From Microbacterium sp. p3-SID336 (lineage in GTDB: Bacteria; Actinomycetota; Actinomycetes; Actinomycetales; Microbacteriaceae): a DNA stretch of 64,000 bases. The stretch spans positions 15,340 to 79,339 of the forward strand of contig NZ_JALXPE010000009.1 of NCBI RefSeq assembly GCF_025143365.1, read 5' to 3'. Position 1 is the first letter of the stretch; each line of letters opens with the position of its first letter. The notes beneath the pieces are model-generated. The model saw nothing but the letters and a program-made list of their open reading frames with translations, did no database searches and was not told the DNA's origin. The position numbers were made by a program, and so were the translations under genes. This document shows, piece by piece, positions 1 through 8,139 of this stretch.

Positions 1-44
1 AGCGACGCCTCGGCGCCGTGACCAGGTACCCAGAGTAACGCCGT

Positions 45-94
45 ATGCCGATTTCGGCATCTATGCCCCAGAGGGTTGACATCGCGACCCTCTG
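45..94. terminator. Two inverted repeats at the left edge, the second terminator-like
   Basis: Positions 45-51 and 54-60 form a 7-base dyad (ATGCCGA, TT, TCGGCAT). Positions 69-76 and 87-94 form a perfect 8-base stem (CAGAGGGT/ACCCTCTG) with a 10-base loop. They lie just downstream of the minus-strand cgoX gene. The second may end its transcript, and the first could be an operator for whatever lies to the left. There is no T-run. The rest of 1-137 holds nothing else I recognise. Confidence 0.4.
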
Positions 95-137
95 CACTCT
101 CGTCGGCGGAGACGCGCGCACGGCGACGAGGCCTCCG

Positions 138-1757
138 TCACTCCCAGAGCAGCGCACGCCGCAGCCGATCGGCGGCCTCGGTCGCATCGGGGACGACCTG
201 GGCGAGCCCGGTCCCCGCGAGCCAGGCCCCGACCGCTGTCAGCCCTGGCACTGCCTGGATCGCCTCACGCGCCGCCTCACGGCGCGCGCCGGAGCCGATG
301 ATCGACGCGGGCTGCGACTGCACGAAGCGACCGCGGTGGCCGGCGACCACCTGCCCCGCGCCGAGCGGGACGCCGAGCAGGGCGGCGGCCTCCCGTCGGG
401 CCAGGTCGATCGCGGCCTCGTCATCGAGCCCGGCGGTCGCGGCGGGCTCCCCCTGGGCGCCGAAGGAGACCCGGACGATCTCCCGCTCGCCCGCGGCCTC
501 GCGCACCCACGACCACTTCGCGGTGGAGTGGGTCAGTGCCTTCGCGGTGTGGCTGCCCGGCACCGTGAGCACTCCCGTGCCGCGCGGCGCGTCCCGCAGC
601 GCCGGCGCATCGAGCAGCAGCGTGACGATCTCGATCTCGGGCGACGCGGCCTGCTCTGCCGCGGCGAGCGTCGGCACCGCGGCAGCCAGCAGCTCCCGCG
701 CCACGCCCTCGGAGGTCGCGACGATCACCGCGTCCGCGGCCAGCACCTCGGATACAGCGCCCGCCGCAGGAGTGCCGGCCGCATCCGCCCCGGTGCGCTC
801 CGCAGGAGTGCCCGTCGCAGGAGCCGCAGTGCCCGCCGCAGGAGTTCCCCGTGCGTCGTCCGGGTCCGCGGACGCGTCGGCGTCGTCCCACCGCGGCTGC
901 TCCGTCTCGACCTGCCACCCGCCGTCGCGCCGCTCGACCGTGCGCACTCGCACGCCCGTGCGCACGGTCGCGCCGAGCTCTGCCAGATCCGCCGCGAGCG
1001 CCTCGACGAGGCCGTACATGCCTCCGCGAAGACCCTCGACCGCCGCGCCGGGGGCCTTCGCGCCCGATGCCGCACTCTCGCCGCGGAGGGCGAGCACCGC
1101 GCCGGACAGCGAGCCGACCCTGGTCAGCGCCGCGTTGAGCCCGGGGGCGGCCACATCGACGTCGACGTCGTCCGGCGACGCGGAGTACACACCCGTGGTG
1201 ACCGGAGCCACCAGTCGGTCTCGCACCTTGGGGCCCATACGGGAGGCGACCATCCGGCCGAGGCTCAGCTGGTGGCCGATCGTGAGCGGCGGTCGCAGCC
1301 GGTCCAGGTAGGCGCGCCAGGCGCCCGACCAGCCGATGATGCGCCGCACGTCGTCCTGGAACGGATTGCCCGGGATTCCGAGGATGCCGCCGACCGGCAA
1401 CGGCGCGGCACCGGTGCCGGGGATTCCGGCCAGCCACGCTCCCCCGGCCTGCGGCGTCACGATGCGGTCGGCCAGGCCGAGCGCCTCCACCAATGCTCGT
1501 ACGTGGCCGCCCCTGGTCGCGTAGCTCTCCGCCCCGGCATCGAGCACGACGCCGTCGAGGTCGACCCGTCGGATCGCGCCGCCGAGCTCTTCCTCCGCCT
1601 CCAGCAGCGTCACGCGCATGCCGACGCCGGCGCACTCCCGCGCCGCGACCAGACCGCTCACGCCGCCGCCGATGACGACCACGTGCTTCTCCGCCGCGCG
1701 TGCGGCGAGGTCGGCGGGCTCGGCGGAGGGGTGGGCATCGGAGGGTTCAGAGCTCAT
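138..1757 (-). CDS. hemY: Coproporphyrinogen III oxidase (protoporphyrinogen oxidase family)
   Basis: A 539-residue FAD amine-oxidase-type protein that oxidises the porphyrinogen in late haem synthesis. In actinobacteria this family (CgoX/HemY) works on coproporphyrinogen III. The N-terminal FAD motif VVVIGGGVSGL is at about residues 26-36, and the family's closing AVGAWLAGTGLAQVVPDA is near the C-terminus. The ATG at 1757 is preferred because GGAAGG lies 9 bases upstream; the ATG at 1766 would abut that site. The gene lies 39 bases after hemE on the same strand, so the two are probably co-transcribed. Residues about 300-332 are an Ala/Gly/Thr/Pro low-complexity insertion encoded by short DNA repeats, which is unusual inside this fold. 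Family is clear; the substrate follows from the lineage. Confidence 0.93.
   Translation of the reverse strand: MSSEPSDAHPSAEPADLAARAAEKHVVVIGGGVSGLVAARECAGVGMRVTLLEAEEELGGAIRRVDLDGVVLDAGAESYATRGGHVRALVEALGLADRIVTPQAGGAWLAGIPGTGAAPLPVGGILGIPGNPFQDDVRRIIGWSGAWRAYLDRLRPPLTIGHQLSLGRMVASRMGPKVRDRLVAPVTTGVYSASPDDVDVDVAAPGLNAALTRVGSLSGAVLALRGESAASGAKAPGAAVEGLRGGMYGLVEALAADLAELGATVRTGVRVRTVERRDGGWQVETEQPRWDDADASADPDDARGTPAAGTAAPATGTPAERTGADAAGTPAAGAVSEVLAADAVIVATSEGVARELLAAAVPTLAAAEQAASPEIEIVTLLLDAPALRDAPRGTGVLTVPGSHTAKALTHSTAKWSWVREAAGEREIVRVSFGAQGEPAATAGLDDEAAIDLARREAAALLGVPLGAGQVVAGHRGRFVQSQPASIIGSGARREAAREAIQAVPGLTAVGAWLAGTGLAQVVPDATEAADRLRRALLWE
760..850. repeat. Short degenerate repeats inside hemY
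   Basis: GCAGGAGTGCC-type units recur about four times here (near 766, 802, 818 and 838). On the minus strand they encode GTPAAG-like peptide units, giving the low-complexity insertion in the oxidase. Confidence 0.6.
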
Positions 1758-1796
1758 GCCGACCATCCTTCCACCGCCCTCGCGTGCCGCGCGGCC

Positions 1797-2819
1797 TCAG
1801 CCGCCGTGAACCAGCTCGACGATACGGGTCAGCTGGTCGGGGTCGGTCTCCGGCGGAACGCCGTGACCCAGGTTCAGGATGTGCCCCCTGGCCGCGCCGC
1901 CACGACGGAGCACATCGCGCACGTGCTCCTCCAGCACAGGCCAGGGTGCGCCGAGCAGCGCCGGGTCGATGTTGCCCTGCACGCTCACGTCGGGACCCAG
2001 GATCGCCGCGGCCTCGTCGAGCGGCAGCCGCCAGTCGACGCCCACGCCGTCCGCCAGGCCGTCCAGGCGCATGTCCGCGAGGAACGGTCCGGTGCCGACC
2101 CCGAAGTGGATGGTCGGCACGCCGATCCCGTCGAGAGCCGCCCGCGAGTGCGGGGCGACGAAGGAGAGGTAGTCGGCCCGGCTGAGCGACCCCGCCCAGC
2201 TGTCGAAGAGCTGCACGACGGAGGCTCCGGCGTCGCGCTGCGTCTCCAGGAACCGTCGCGACACCCGCGCCAGCCACCCCGCGAGGCGATGCCAGGCATC
2301 GGGGTCGGCGTGCATCATCCCCCGCGCCCGCAGGTGCTCCTTGGACGGGCCGCCCTCGACCAGGTAGGCCGCGAGGGTGAACGGCGCCCCGGCGAATCCG
2401 ATGAGCGGAGTGTCGCCGAGCTCCGCCGTGACGATGCGGACCGCCTCCGCGATGGCCTCGCCGTCGAGCTCGTCCGGGTCGATCGCCGTGATGCGGTCGA
2501 CGTCGGCACGGGTCCGCACGGGGTTCGCGAAGACGGGTCCGCGCCCCGGCTCGATCTCGACCTCCACCCCGGCCAGGCGCAGCGGGATCACGATGTCGCT
2601 GAAGAACACGGCCGCGTCGACCCCGTGCCGACGCACCGGCTGCAGCGTGATCTCCGCCGCCAGGTCCGGTGTCAGGCACGCGTCGAGCATGCGCGTGCCC
2701 ACCCGCAGCTCCCGATACTCGGGGAGCGAGCGCCCGGCCTGTCGCATGAACCAGACGGGGGCCGTGGCGGGGCGGTCGCCCGTGAGGGCGCGCAGAAGCG
2801 GGGCGTCGGAGAGTGCCAT
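1797..2819 (-). CDS. hemE: Uroporphyrinogen decarboxylase
   Basis: A 340-residue cytosolic enzyme that removes four carboxyl groups from uroporphyrinogen III to give coproporphyrinogen III. The family signature [12 protein letters not shown] is at residues 25-36, FSDI with the substrate-binding Asp follows near residue 70, and [13 protein letters not shown] sits near the C-terminus. The open frame runs further upstream to 2909, but the ATG at 2819 starts exactly where family members begin and has GGGAGGA upstream. It is the first gene of a minus-strand hemE-hemY unit and is divergent from hemA with 73 bases between starts, so early and late haem steps share a control region. Confidence 0.96.
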   Translation of the reverse strand: MALSDAPLLRALTGDRPATAPVWFMRQAGRSLPEYRELRVGTRMLDACLTPDLAAEITLQPVRRHGVDAAVFFSDIVIPLRLAGVEVEIEPGRGPVFANPVRTRADVDRITAIDPDELDGEAIAEAVRIVTAELGDTPLIGFAGAPFTLAAYLVEGGPSKEHLRARGMMHADPDAWHRLAGWLARVSRRFLETQRDAGASVVQLFDSWAGSLSRADYLSFVAPHSRAALDGIGVPTIHFGVGTGPFLADMRLDGLADGVGVDWRLPLDEAAAILGPDVSVQGNIDPALLGAPWPVLEEHVRDVLRRGGAARGHILNLGHGVPPETDPDQLTRIVELVHGG

Positions 2820-2892
2820 GCAGCCATCCTCCCATCCACCCGCTATGGGGCCGCCGAGTCCGCCCCTCCGCGCGCTCCGGTACAATCGGAGG

Positions 2893-4188
2893 GTGCTGCT
2901 GTGTGTCACGGCGAGTCACAAGACCGCCTCCTTCGAACTGCTCGAACGCCTGAGCCGCACCCCCGACGACGTCGCCCCCACTCTTGTGGGCATGACGCCG
3001 TGCGTGCAGGGTGCCGTGGTCCTGGCGACGTGCAACCGGTTCGAGGCGTACGTCGAGATGGACGAGCCCGTGACCGCCGCCGGTGCCATCGGCGTCGAAG
3101 CCGTGCTGGAGGCTGTCGAGTCCGCCACCGGTGTCCCCGCCGCAGAGCTGGAGGGCGCCTACACCGTCCACTCCGGGCGCCGCGTCGCCGAACACCTCTT
3201 CTCCGTCGCCTCCGGGCTCGAGTCCGTCGTCTCCGGCGAGGGCGAGATCGCCGGACAGGTGCGCCGCGCCCTGAAGTCCGCACGCAAGGAGGGCACGACC
3301 TCCCCCGAGCTGGAGCGCCTGTTCCAACGCGCCAGCCAGGCGCAGCGCAAGGTCAAGAACGTCACCGCGCTCGGCCGTGCCGGACGCTCGCTCGTCCGCC
3401 TCGCCCTCGAACTCGCCGACAGCCGCATCGTCGACTGGTCGGCGGAGCGCGTGCTGCTCGTCGGCACCGGCGCCTACGCCGCCGTCACCCTGGCCACACT
3501 GCGCGAACGGGGCGCGGTGGACATCTCGGTGTACTCGCCCTCGGGCCGCGCCGAGGTGTTCGCCACCAAGCACGGCATCCGCGCGGTGCCCGTAGACGCC
3601 TACGCCCGCACGGCCGCCCACTCCAGCCTGCTCATCACGTGCACCACGGCGACCGAGCCCGTGCTGGGGCCGGAGCACCTGCAGCTCCCCGCCGCGGCTG
3701 CGAGCTCCGGCTGCCCGGTGGGAACGCACAGCCAGCTCGTGGTGGATCTGGGCATGCCGCGCAACGTGGACCCCGCGGTCGCGGCGCTCGAGGGTGTGGC
3801 CCTGCTCGACCTGGAGACCATCCGCCTGCACGCCCCCCTGGAGGAGCTGCAGGCCACGGATGCCGCCCGGACCGTCGTGCGCGAAGCGGCAGACACCTTC
3901 CATGTGGTGGGCGCCCGGCAGAGCGTGACCCCCTCCGTGGTCGCCCTGCGCTCGCACATCTTCTCCCTGCTCGACACCGAGATCGACCGCGCCCGCGCGC
4001 GCGGCGACGAGGACGGCAAGGTCGAGCAGGCCCTGCGGCACCTCGCGGGTGTGCTGCTGCACACCCCGACGGTGCGCGCGCACGAGCTCGCCGCCGCCGG
4101 GCGCGCGGACGACTTCGCCGCCGCGCTCTCCGCCCTCTACGGCATCGCCCCGGAGGCGAACCCCGCGGAAGACGCCGCCACGGCCTGA
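2893..4188 (+). CDS. hemA: Glutamyl-tRNA reductase
   Basis: A 431-residue NADPH-dependent enzyme that reduces Glu-tRNA(Glu) to glutamate-1-semialdehyde, the first committed step of C5-pathway haem synthesis. The catalytic cysteine is in [13 protein letters not shown] (about residue 47), [10 protein letters not shown] follows near residue 115, and the nucleotide-binding [12 protein letters not shown] is near 190. The C-terminal dimerisation region ends in a Glu/Ala-rich tail. The start is the GTG at 2893. A perfect -10 box TACAAT at 2881-2886 lies 6 bases before it, so the transcript is predicted to begin at the start codon (leaderless). The frame is open much further upstream, but that part is antisense to hemE. 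Confidence 0.96.
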   Translation: MLLCVTASHKTASFELLERLSRTPDDVAPTLVGMTPCVQGAVVLATCNRFEAYVEMDEPVTAAGAIGVEAVLEAVESATGVPAAELEGAYTVHSGRRVAEHLFSVASGLESVVSGEGEIAGQVRRALKSARKEGTTSPELERLFQRASQAQRKVKNVTALGRAGRSLVRLALELADSRIVDWSAERVLLVGTGAYAAVTLATLRERGAVDISVYSPSGRAEVFATKHGIRAVPVDAYARTAAHSSLLITCTTATEPVLGPEHLQLPAAAASSGCPVGTHSQLVVDLGMPRNVDPAVAALEGVALLDLETIRLHAPLEELQATDAARTVVREAADTFHVVGARQSVTPSVVALRSHIFSLLDTEIDRARARGDEDGKVEQALRHLAGVLLHTPTVRAHELAAAGRADDFAAALSALYGIAPEANPAEDAATA

Positions 4189-4278
4189 CCCGGGCCGGGG
4201 TGCTGGTCAGGAGGACAGGACCGCGCGCGCAGGCAGCGAGTCCGCCCACGACCCCTCGTGAATCTCGAAGTTCCCGGT

Positions 4279-4411
4279 TCGCCGACCGCACGTCGCGGCG
4301 GACTACGGCGGGCTGGAATCGCGACGCGCGCGGGCTCGCCGACCGCATGTCGCGGGACCGCAGTCACCCAGGAACCGCCGCAGGCGCTCGATCGCCGACC
4401 GCACATCGCGG
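4279..4411. repeat. Three spaced copies of a 20-base motif
   Basis: TCGCCGACCGCA[C/T][G/A]TCGCGG occurs at 4279-4298, 4336-4355 and 4392-4411, with starts 57 and 56 bases apart. It fills the 226-base gap between hemA and the broken vapC. I see no gene here. Confidence 0.85.
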
Positions 4412-4414
4412 CGG

Positions 4415-4797
4415 CTACGGCAGCAGCGCGCAGTCCTCGGCGGCGGCCGCCAGACGGGCGTCGAGCGTGAGCAGTTCGCACTCCAGCGCGCGGGCGAGCA
4501 CGACATACATCGCGTCGTAAGCGCTGACGTTGTGGCGCAGGGAGTACACGGCGGGGAGCAACGGCATCATCGGGACCTCCTCCACGCCCAGGGCCTCGAA
4601 CTCGCGGAACGCCCGCAGCGCCTGTTCGTCCGTGATCTGCCGGCTCAGCGACCATTCACGGATCACCGAGCGACCTCCGCTGTGAGATGCGCTGGTGCGT
4701 AGAGCTCCTGGCCGTCGAGCAGCGCCGCAGCACGACGGCCGGCTGCGGTTCCGAACAGGATCTCGGCGACCGCCGATGCATCGACGACCAGGGTCAT
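4415..4797 (-). pseudogene. VapC-type PIN-domain toxin, frameshifted
   Basis: Two minus-strand frames together make a full PIN-domain ribonuclease toxin of about 125 residues. The first (4797 down to a TGA at 4663) reads MTLVVDASAVAEILFG... and ends HLTAEVAR. The second, in a different frame, continues SVIREWSLSRQITDEQ... to SAYDAMYVVLARAL and LLTLDARLAAA, ending at 4415. The acidic residues of the PIN site (VVDAS, TAEV, SAYDA, LDARL) are all present but split by a shift of reading frame near 4664-4680. The ATG overlaps the vapB stop (ATGA). Either the toxin is inactive, the frame is bridged during translation, or the sequence has an indel error. Confidence 0.82.
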
Positions 4798-5018
4798 CGA
4801 CGAGGCCGCTGCGTCGCAAGCACCTCGGCGGCGGGCTCGAGGTCGGCGGCCGCGCGACTCGCGATGCGCTCCAGCAACTCGGCACGACTCGGACGCGTCG
4901 CGATGCGATCGAGCTCGCCGAGCAGGTAGTCGCTCAGAGAACGCCCCTCCAGCGCGGCCTTCGCCTTGAGCGCCCGACTGGTCTCCTCCGAGACGTTGCG
5001 CACCTGGATCGCCGTCAT
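4794..5018 (-). CDS. VapB-type antitoxin (FitA-like ribbon-helix-helix)
   Basis: A 74-residue protein starting MTAIQVRNVSEETSRALKAK, which is the ribbon-helix-helix pattern of FitA/VapB antitoxins, with ALEGRSLSDYLLGEL as the second helix. Such proteins bind their own promoter and neutralise the adjacent PIN toxin. It overlaps the toxin start by 4 bases. The -10 box TATGCT (minus strand, 5025-5030) is 6 bases before the ATG, so the mRNA is probably leaderless. The repeated GCATGCAGTCTGCATGC-like bases at about 5035-5052 upstream could be its operator. The antitoxin reads intact although its toxin is broken. Confidence 0.85.
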   Translation of the reverse strand: MTAIQVRNVSEETSRALKAKAALEGRSLSDYLLGELDRIATRPSRAELLERIASRAAADLEPAAEVLATQRPRR

Positions 5019-5088
5019 GCATCAAGCATACTTCGCATGCAGTCTGCATGCACTAATGACTGACCCTCGCGGGTGGGAGACTGAAGGC

Positions 5089-5661
5089 ATGGCCCTTCAC
5101 ATCACCGGAGACACCGCCGCCGACGCCCTGCTCACCGAGAACCCGCTGGCCCTGCTGGTGGGGATGCTGCTCGACCAGCAGGTTCCCATGGAGACCGCAT
5201 TCGCCGGCCCGCTCAAGATCGAGCAGCGCACGGGCGCGAGCGACGCCGCCGCCATCGCCGGCATGGCCCCCGACGAGTTCCTCGAAGCGTTCAAGCAGAC
5301 GCCCGCCGTGCACCGTTTCCCCGGGTCGATGGCCGCCCGCGTGCAGACACTGTGCCAGGTGCTCGTCGACGAGTGGGGTGGCGACGCCTCGGCACTGTGG
5401 ACGAAGGGCGATCCCGACGGACCCGAGGTGCTGCGCCGCCTGAAGGCCCTCCCCGGCTTCGGCGAGCAGAAGGCGAAGATCTTCCTGGCCCTGCTCGGCA
5501 AGCAGTACGGGTTCACCGGCGAGGGCTGGCGCGAGGCCGCCGGCGCGTATGGCGAGGAGGGTTCCTACCGCAGCGTGGCCGACATCGTCTCGCCCGAGTC
5601 GCTGACGAAGGTGCGCGAGTACAAGAAGGCGATGAAGGCCGCGGCCAAGGCGGCGAAGTGA
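5089..5661 (+). CDS. HhH-GPD-type base-excision repair family protein
   Basis: A 190-residue protein of the helix-hairpin-helix DNA glycosylase superfamily. The hairpin LKALPGFGEQKAKIF is at about residues 119-133, and the N-terminal ENPLALLVGMLLDQQVPM matches the opening helix of actinobacterial members annotated as HhH-GPD repair proteins. The residue aligning with the EndoIII catalytic lysine (GRK) is Gln, and I cannot find the GPD aspartate in a VDTH-like context, so it may bind DNA without classical lyase chemistry. The ATG at 5089 is chosen because homology begins there; the frame is open further upstream. Its stop overlaps the GTG of the next gene. Confidence 0.8.
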   Translation: MALHITGDTAADALLTENPLALLVGMLLDQQVPMETAFAGPLKIEQRTGASDAAAIAGMAPDEFLEAFKQTPAVHRFPGSMAARVQTLCQVLVDEWGGDASALWTKGDPDGPEVLRRLKALPGFGEQKAKIFLALLGKQYGFTGEGWREAAGAYGEEGSYRSVADIVSPESLTKVREYKKAMKAAAKAAK

Positions 5662-6083
5662 AGCCGACCGGCGATGACGTCGCGGGGCTGATCGCCCGCT
5701 CGACTCCCGCCGTGCGCCGCCGCGACGCCGAGACCCTCACCGCGCTCCTGCAGGACATCACGGGGCGCGAGCCGCAGACGTGGGGCACGATCATCGGCTT
5801 CGGCTCCTGCCACTACCGCTACCCGACGGGAACCGAGGGCGACACCGCGGTGCTCGGCTTCGCACCCCGCAAGGCCGCCACCACCATCTACCTGTTCGAG
5901 GGGACGGACGCGCACGCGGAGGAGCTCGCGCGGCTCGGCCCGCACACCACGGGCGTCGGCTGCCTCTATCTCAAGGACCTCGAGCAGGTCGACCTCACCG
6001 TGCTGCGCGAGATCCTGGAGCACTCGCTCGCCTGGGTCGAAGCGGGCGGCGGCGACGGCGTGCAGCTCACCGTCACCGGCTGA
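5658..6083 (+). CDS. DUF1801-family protein
   Basis: A 141-residue small soluble protein. IIGFGSCHYRYPTGTEGD followed by VLGFAPRKAATTIYLF and LGPHTTGVGCLYLKDLEQVDL is typical of DUF1801 (YdhG-like) proteins, whose biochemical role is poorly known. It starts with GTG at 5658, overlapping the stop of the HhH-GPD gene (GTGA), so translation is coupled and the two probably form an operon. Its 3' end overlaps the end of the convergent ABC-F gene by 11 bases. Confidence is high for the family and low for function. Confidence 0.85.
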   Translation: MKPTGDDVAGLIARSTPAVRRRDAETLTALLQDITGREPQTWGTIIGFGSCHYRYPTGTEGDTAVLGFAPRKAATTIYLFEGTDAHAEELARLGPHTTGVGCLYLKDLEQVDLTVLREILEHSLAWVEAGGGDGVQLTVTG

Positions 6084-7767
6084 CCGCGACGCCGTCCGCC
6101 ACCCGAAGGTGCCGTGCGCCCTCCGCGCGGCGCAGCCACCGTCGATCGTGCGTGACCGTGACCACCGCTGCGGGATGCCCGACCAGTGCGGCCTCCAGCT
6201 CGTCCACGAGCTCGGGCGCCAGGTGGTTCGTCGGCTCGTCGAGCAGCAGCACGTCGAAGCGGGAGGCCAGCGCCACCGCCAGGTCGAGCCGTCGACGCTG
6301 CCCCACGGACAGCGCGTTCACCGGCCGCTCGATCTCGTCCGCACGGAACAGCCCGTGCGCGAGCAGAGCCTCCGCCGCATCCACCGGCGCCACGCCCGTC
6401 CTCGCCGCGAACGAGGCCACGGCCGACGCCGAGCTGCCGTCGTCCACGCCCTGACGCAGCCATGCCACCCGCAGTTCGGCCGCCCGTTCCACGGTTCCCG
6501 TCGTGGGAGCGAGCGCGCCCGCGATCAGGCCGAGCAGCGTGGTCTTGCCTGCGCCGTTCGGACCGGTCACGAGCCAGCGGTCGCCCGCGCGCAGCGTCCA
6601 CCCGTCCAAGGCAAGACGACGGGATCCCGCCGCGAAGCCGACGGCGTCGAACGTGACGAGTGGCCCCTCGGCCCCGGGGGCCTTCGACGCCGCCAGCACG
6701 AACCGCAGCGGCTCGGGCGGGGGCGGACACGGATTCTCCCGCAACCGCTCCAGTCGCTCCTTCGCCATGCGGATGCGGCCGACCGCACCGTGGTCGCGGC
6801 TGCGGGCCCGGAAGGCTCCATGGCCGAAGCCGTCGAGTTCGAGCTTGCGGGGGATCGCGTCCATCCGGAACGCGTTGGCGGCGATGAGCTCCTGGTTGCG
6901 GACGATCTCGGCCTTCCACTCCTCATGGCGCTCCAGCGCGCGGCGGCGCTCGGTCTCCCTGGCGCGCAGGAACCCGGCGTACCCGTCGCCGTAGCGCCGG
7001 ATCGCACCGTCGCCCACGTGGACGATGTCGGTGGCGAGGCGATCCAGGACCTCGCGGTCGTGGGTGACGACCACGAGCGCGCCGCGGTGGGCGGCGATCC
7101 GCTCCTCGACCCACGCCATCGCCTGCGCGTCCAGGTCGTTGGTGGGCTCGTCCAGAAGCAGCAGCTCGGCCTGCGCGGACAGGGCGACGGCAAGCGCCAG
7201 GCGGGCACGCTCGCCACCCGACAGCTCTGCCACCGGGCGCCGTCGGTCGAGTCCGCCGACGCCGAGCTGGTCGAGCGCGGCGTCGATGCGATGGTCCACG
7301 TCGTAGCCGGCTCGTGCCTCGAAGCGGTCCTGCAGATCGGCCACGGCGGCCAGACGCTGCTCCTGCTCCGCAGGCGACGACGCGGCGGCGAGAAGATCGT
7401 ACGCGCGCGCGAGGGCGCGTTCGAGCCGGCGCAGGTCGCCGAGCAGCTCGTCGATCGCCGCGGCGACCGTCGCACGCGGGGCGAACACCGGGTGCTGGAG
7501 GGCATGCGCCACTCCACCGGGCAGGTGGATGCGGGCCTCCCCTGCCGTCGTCGGGAGCGTGCCAGCCAGCAGTTCGAGCAGCGTGGACTTGCCGGCGCCG
7601 TTGTCGCCGATGATCGCGAGCCGGTCGGCCGGGCCGACGACGAGGTCGATCCGGTCCAGCACGACATGGTCGGCGAAGCGGACCGTGGCGGCACGGAGTT
7701 CGCATACGCGGTGCGAGCGCAGCGCGGCGACGGGGGTTGCGGGTGCGGATGGGAGTACAGGGAACAT
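6073..7767 (-). CDS. ABC-F family ATPase
   Basis: A 564-residue soluble protein with two ABC ATPase domains in tandem and no membrane segments, which is the ABC-F (EttA/antibiotic-resistance) layout; these act on ribosomes. The first Walker A is GDNGAGKST (about 54-62), with signature LSGGERARLALA and Walker B LLLLDEPTNDLDA. The charged linker around RALERHEEWKAEIVRNQELI corresponds to the P-site tRNA interaction region. The second domain has GPNGAGKTT, LSVGQRRRLDLA and VLLLDEPTNHLA. An SD-like GGAGAGGA precedes the ATG. The leader carries three hairpins, which fits drug-responsive attenuation. Whether it confers resistance (macrolide/lincosamide/pleuromutilin type) cannot be told from sequence alone. 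Confidence 0.92.
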   Translation of the reverse strand: MFPVLPSAPATPVAALRSHRVCELRAATVRFADHVVLDRIDLVVGPADRLAIIGDNGAGKSTLLELLAGTLPTTAGEARIHLPGGVAHALQHPVFAPRATVAAAIDELLGDLRRLERALARAYDLLAAASSPAEQEQRLAAVADLQDRFEARAGYDVDHRIDAALDQLGVGGLDRRRPVAELSGGERARLALAVALSAQAELLLLDEPTNDLDAQAMAWVEERIAAHRGALVVVTHDREVLDRLATDIVHVGDGAIRRYGDGYAGFLRARETERRRALERHEEWKAEIVRNQELIAANAFRMDAIPRKLELDGFGHGAFRARSRDHGAVGRIRMAKERLERLRENPCPPPPEPLRFVLAASKAPGAEGPLVTFDAVGFAAGSRRLALDGWTLRAGDRWLVTGPNGAGKTTLLGLIAGALAPTTGTVERAAELRVAWLRQGVDDGSSASAVASFAARTGVAPVDAAEALLAHGLFRADEIERPVNALSVGQRRRLDLAVALASRFDVLLLDEPTNHLAPELVDELEAALVGHPAAVVTVTHDRRWLRRAEGARHLRVADGVAVSR

Positions 7768-7783
7768 GGGGAGTCCTCTCCGA

Positions 7784-7858
7784 CGGTGCAGACAGCACCG
7801 CGGCCTGCGTCGGATGACGCGGTGAACACGGACCTCGATCGCGTCGATGGACGACGCG
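7784..7858 (-). promoter_or_regulatory. Hairpin-rich leader of the ABC-F gene
   Basis: Three perfect stems lie in series before the start codon: 7840-7846/7852-7858 (7 bases, loop 5), 7807-7811/7816-7820 (5 bases, loop 4) and 7784-7789/7795-7800 (6 bases, loop 5). The last is 16 bases before the ATG at 7767, just above the ribosome-binding site. A GTG with GAGGTCC upstream near 7826 could open a short leader reading frame. This resembles attenuator leaders of resistance ABC-F genes, but function is inferred. Confidence 0.45.
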
Positions 7859-8080
7859 TTCGCTCAGGACCCACCGCGGAGACGATGTCTCGACGCAGTG
7901 TCCCGATCTAGCGAATCAGAGTACCCACGGACGAAGAACCTAGCAGCTGGCTGTCGCGCGCGCCAGCATGGGCTTCAGCGCAGCACCTCGACGAGCGCCA
8001 CCCACGACACCACCCGGTCCCGCGTGCATCCTCACTCGACACGGACACCCGAACCCGCGTCGCACGGACGCCGACTCAGG

Positions 8081-8111
8081 ACCGCCCTCGCGGGGACGGT
8101 GCGAGGGCGGT
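8081..8111 (-). terminator. Hairpin terminator after the epoxide hydrolase gene
   Basis: ACCGCCCTCGC (8081-8091) and GCGAGGGCGGT (8101-8111) form an 11-base perfect stem with a 9-base loop, 29 bases past the epoxide hydrolase stop. With the ABC-F leader it accounts for most of the 372-base gap 7768-8139; I see no gene there. Confidence 0.7.
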
Positions 8112-8139
8112 CGAGGGTGGCAGCCGGTGAGGCCGAGGA

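Noticed and set aside
4279..4411. CRISPR-like spacing of 20-base repeats with 36-37-base intervals
   Set aside because: Only three imperfect copies, the repeat is shorter than usual, and no cas gene is nearby.
45..4520. A 1491-codon open frame on the plus strand
   Set aside because: It is antisense to hemY and hemE and crosses hemA out of frame; composition is Arg/Pro-rich as expected for a shadow in GC-rich DNA, and the three haem genes are unmistakable.
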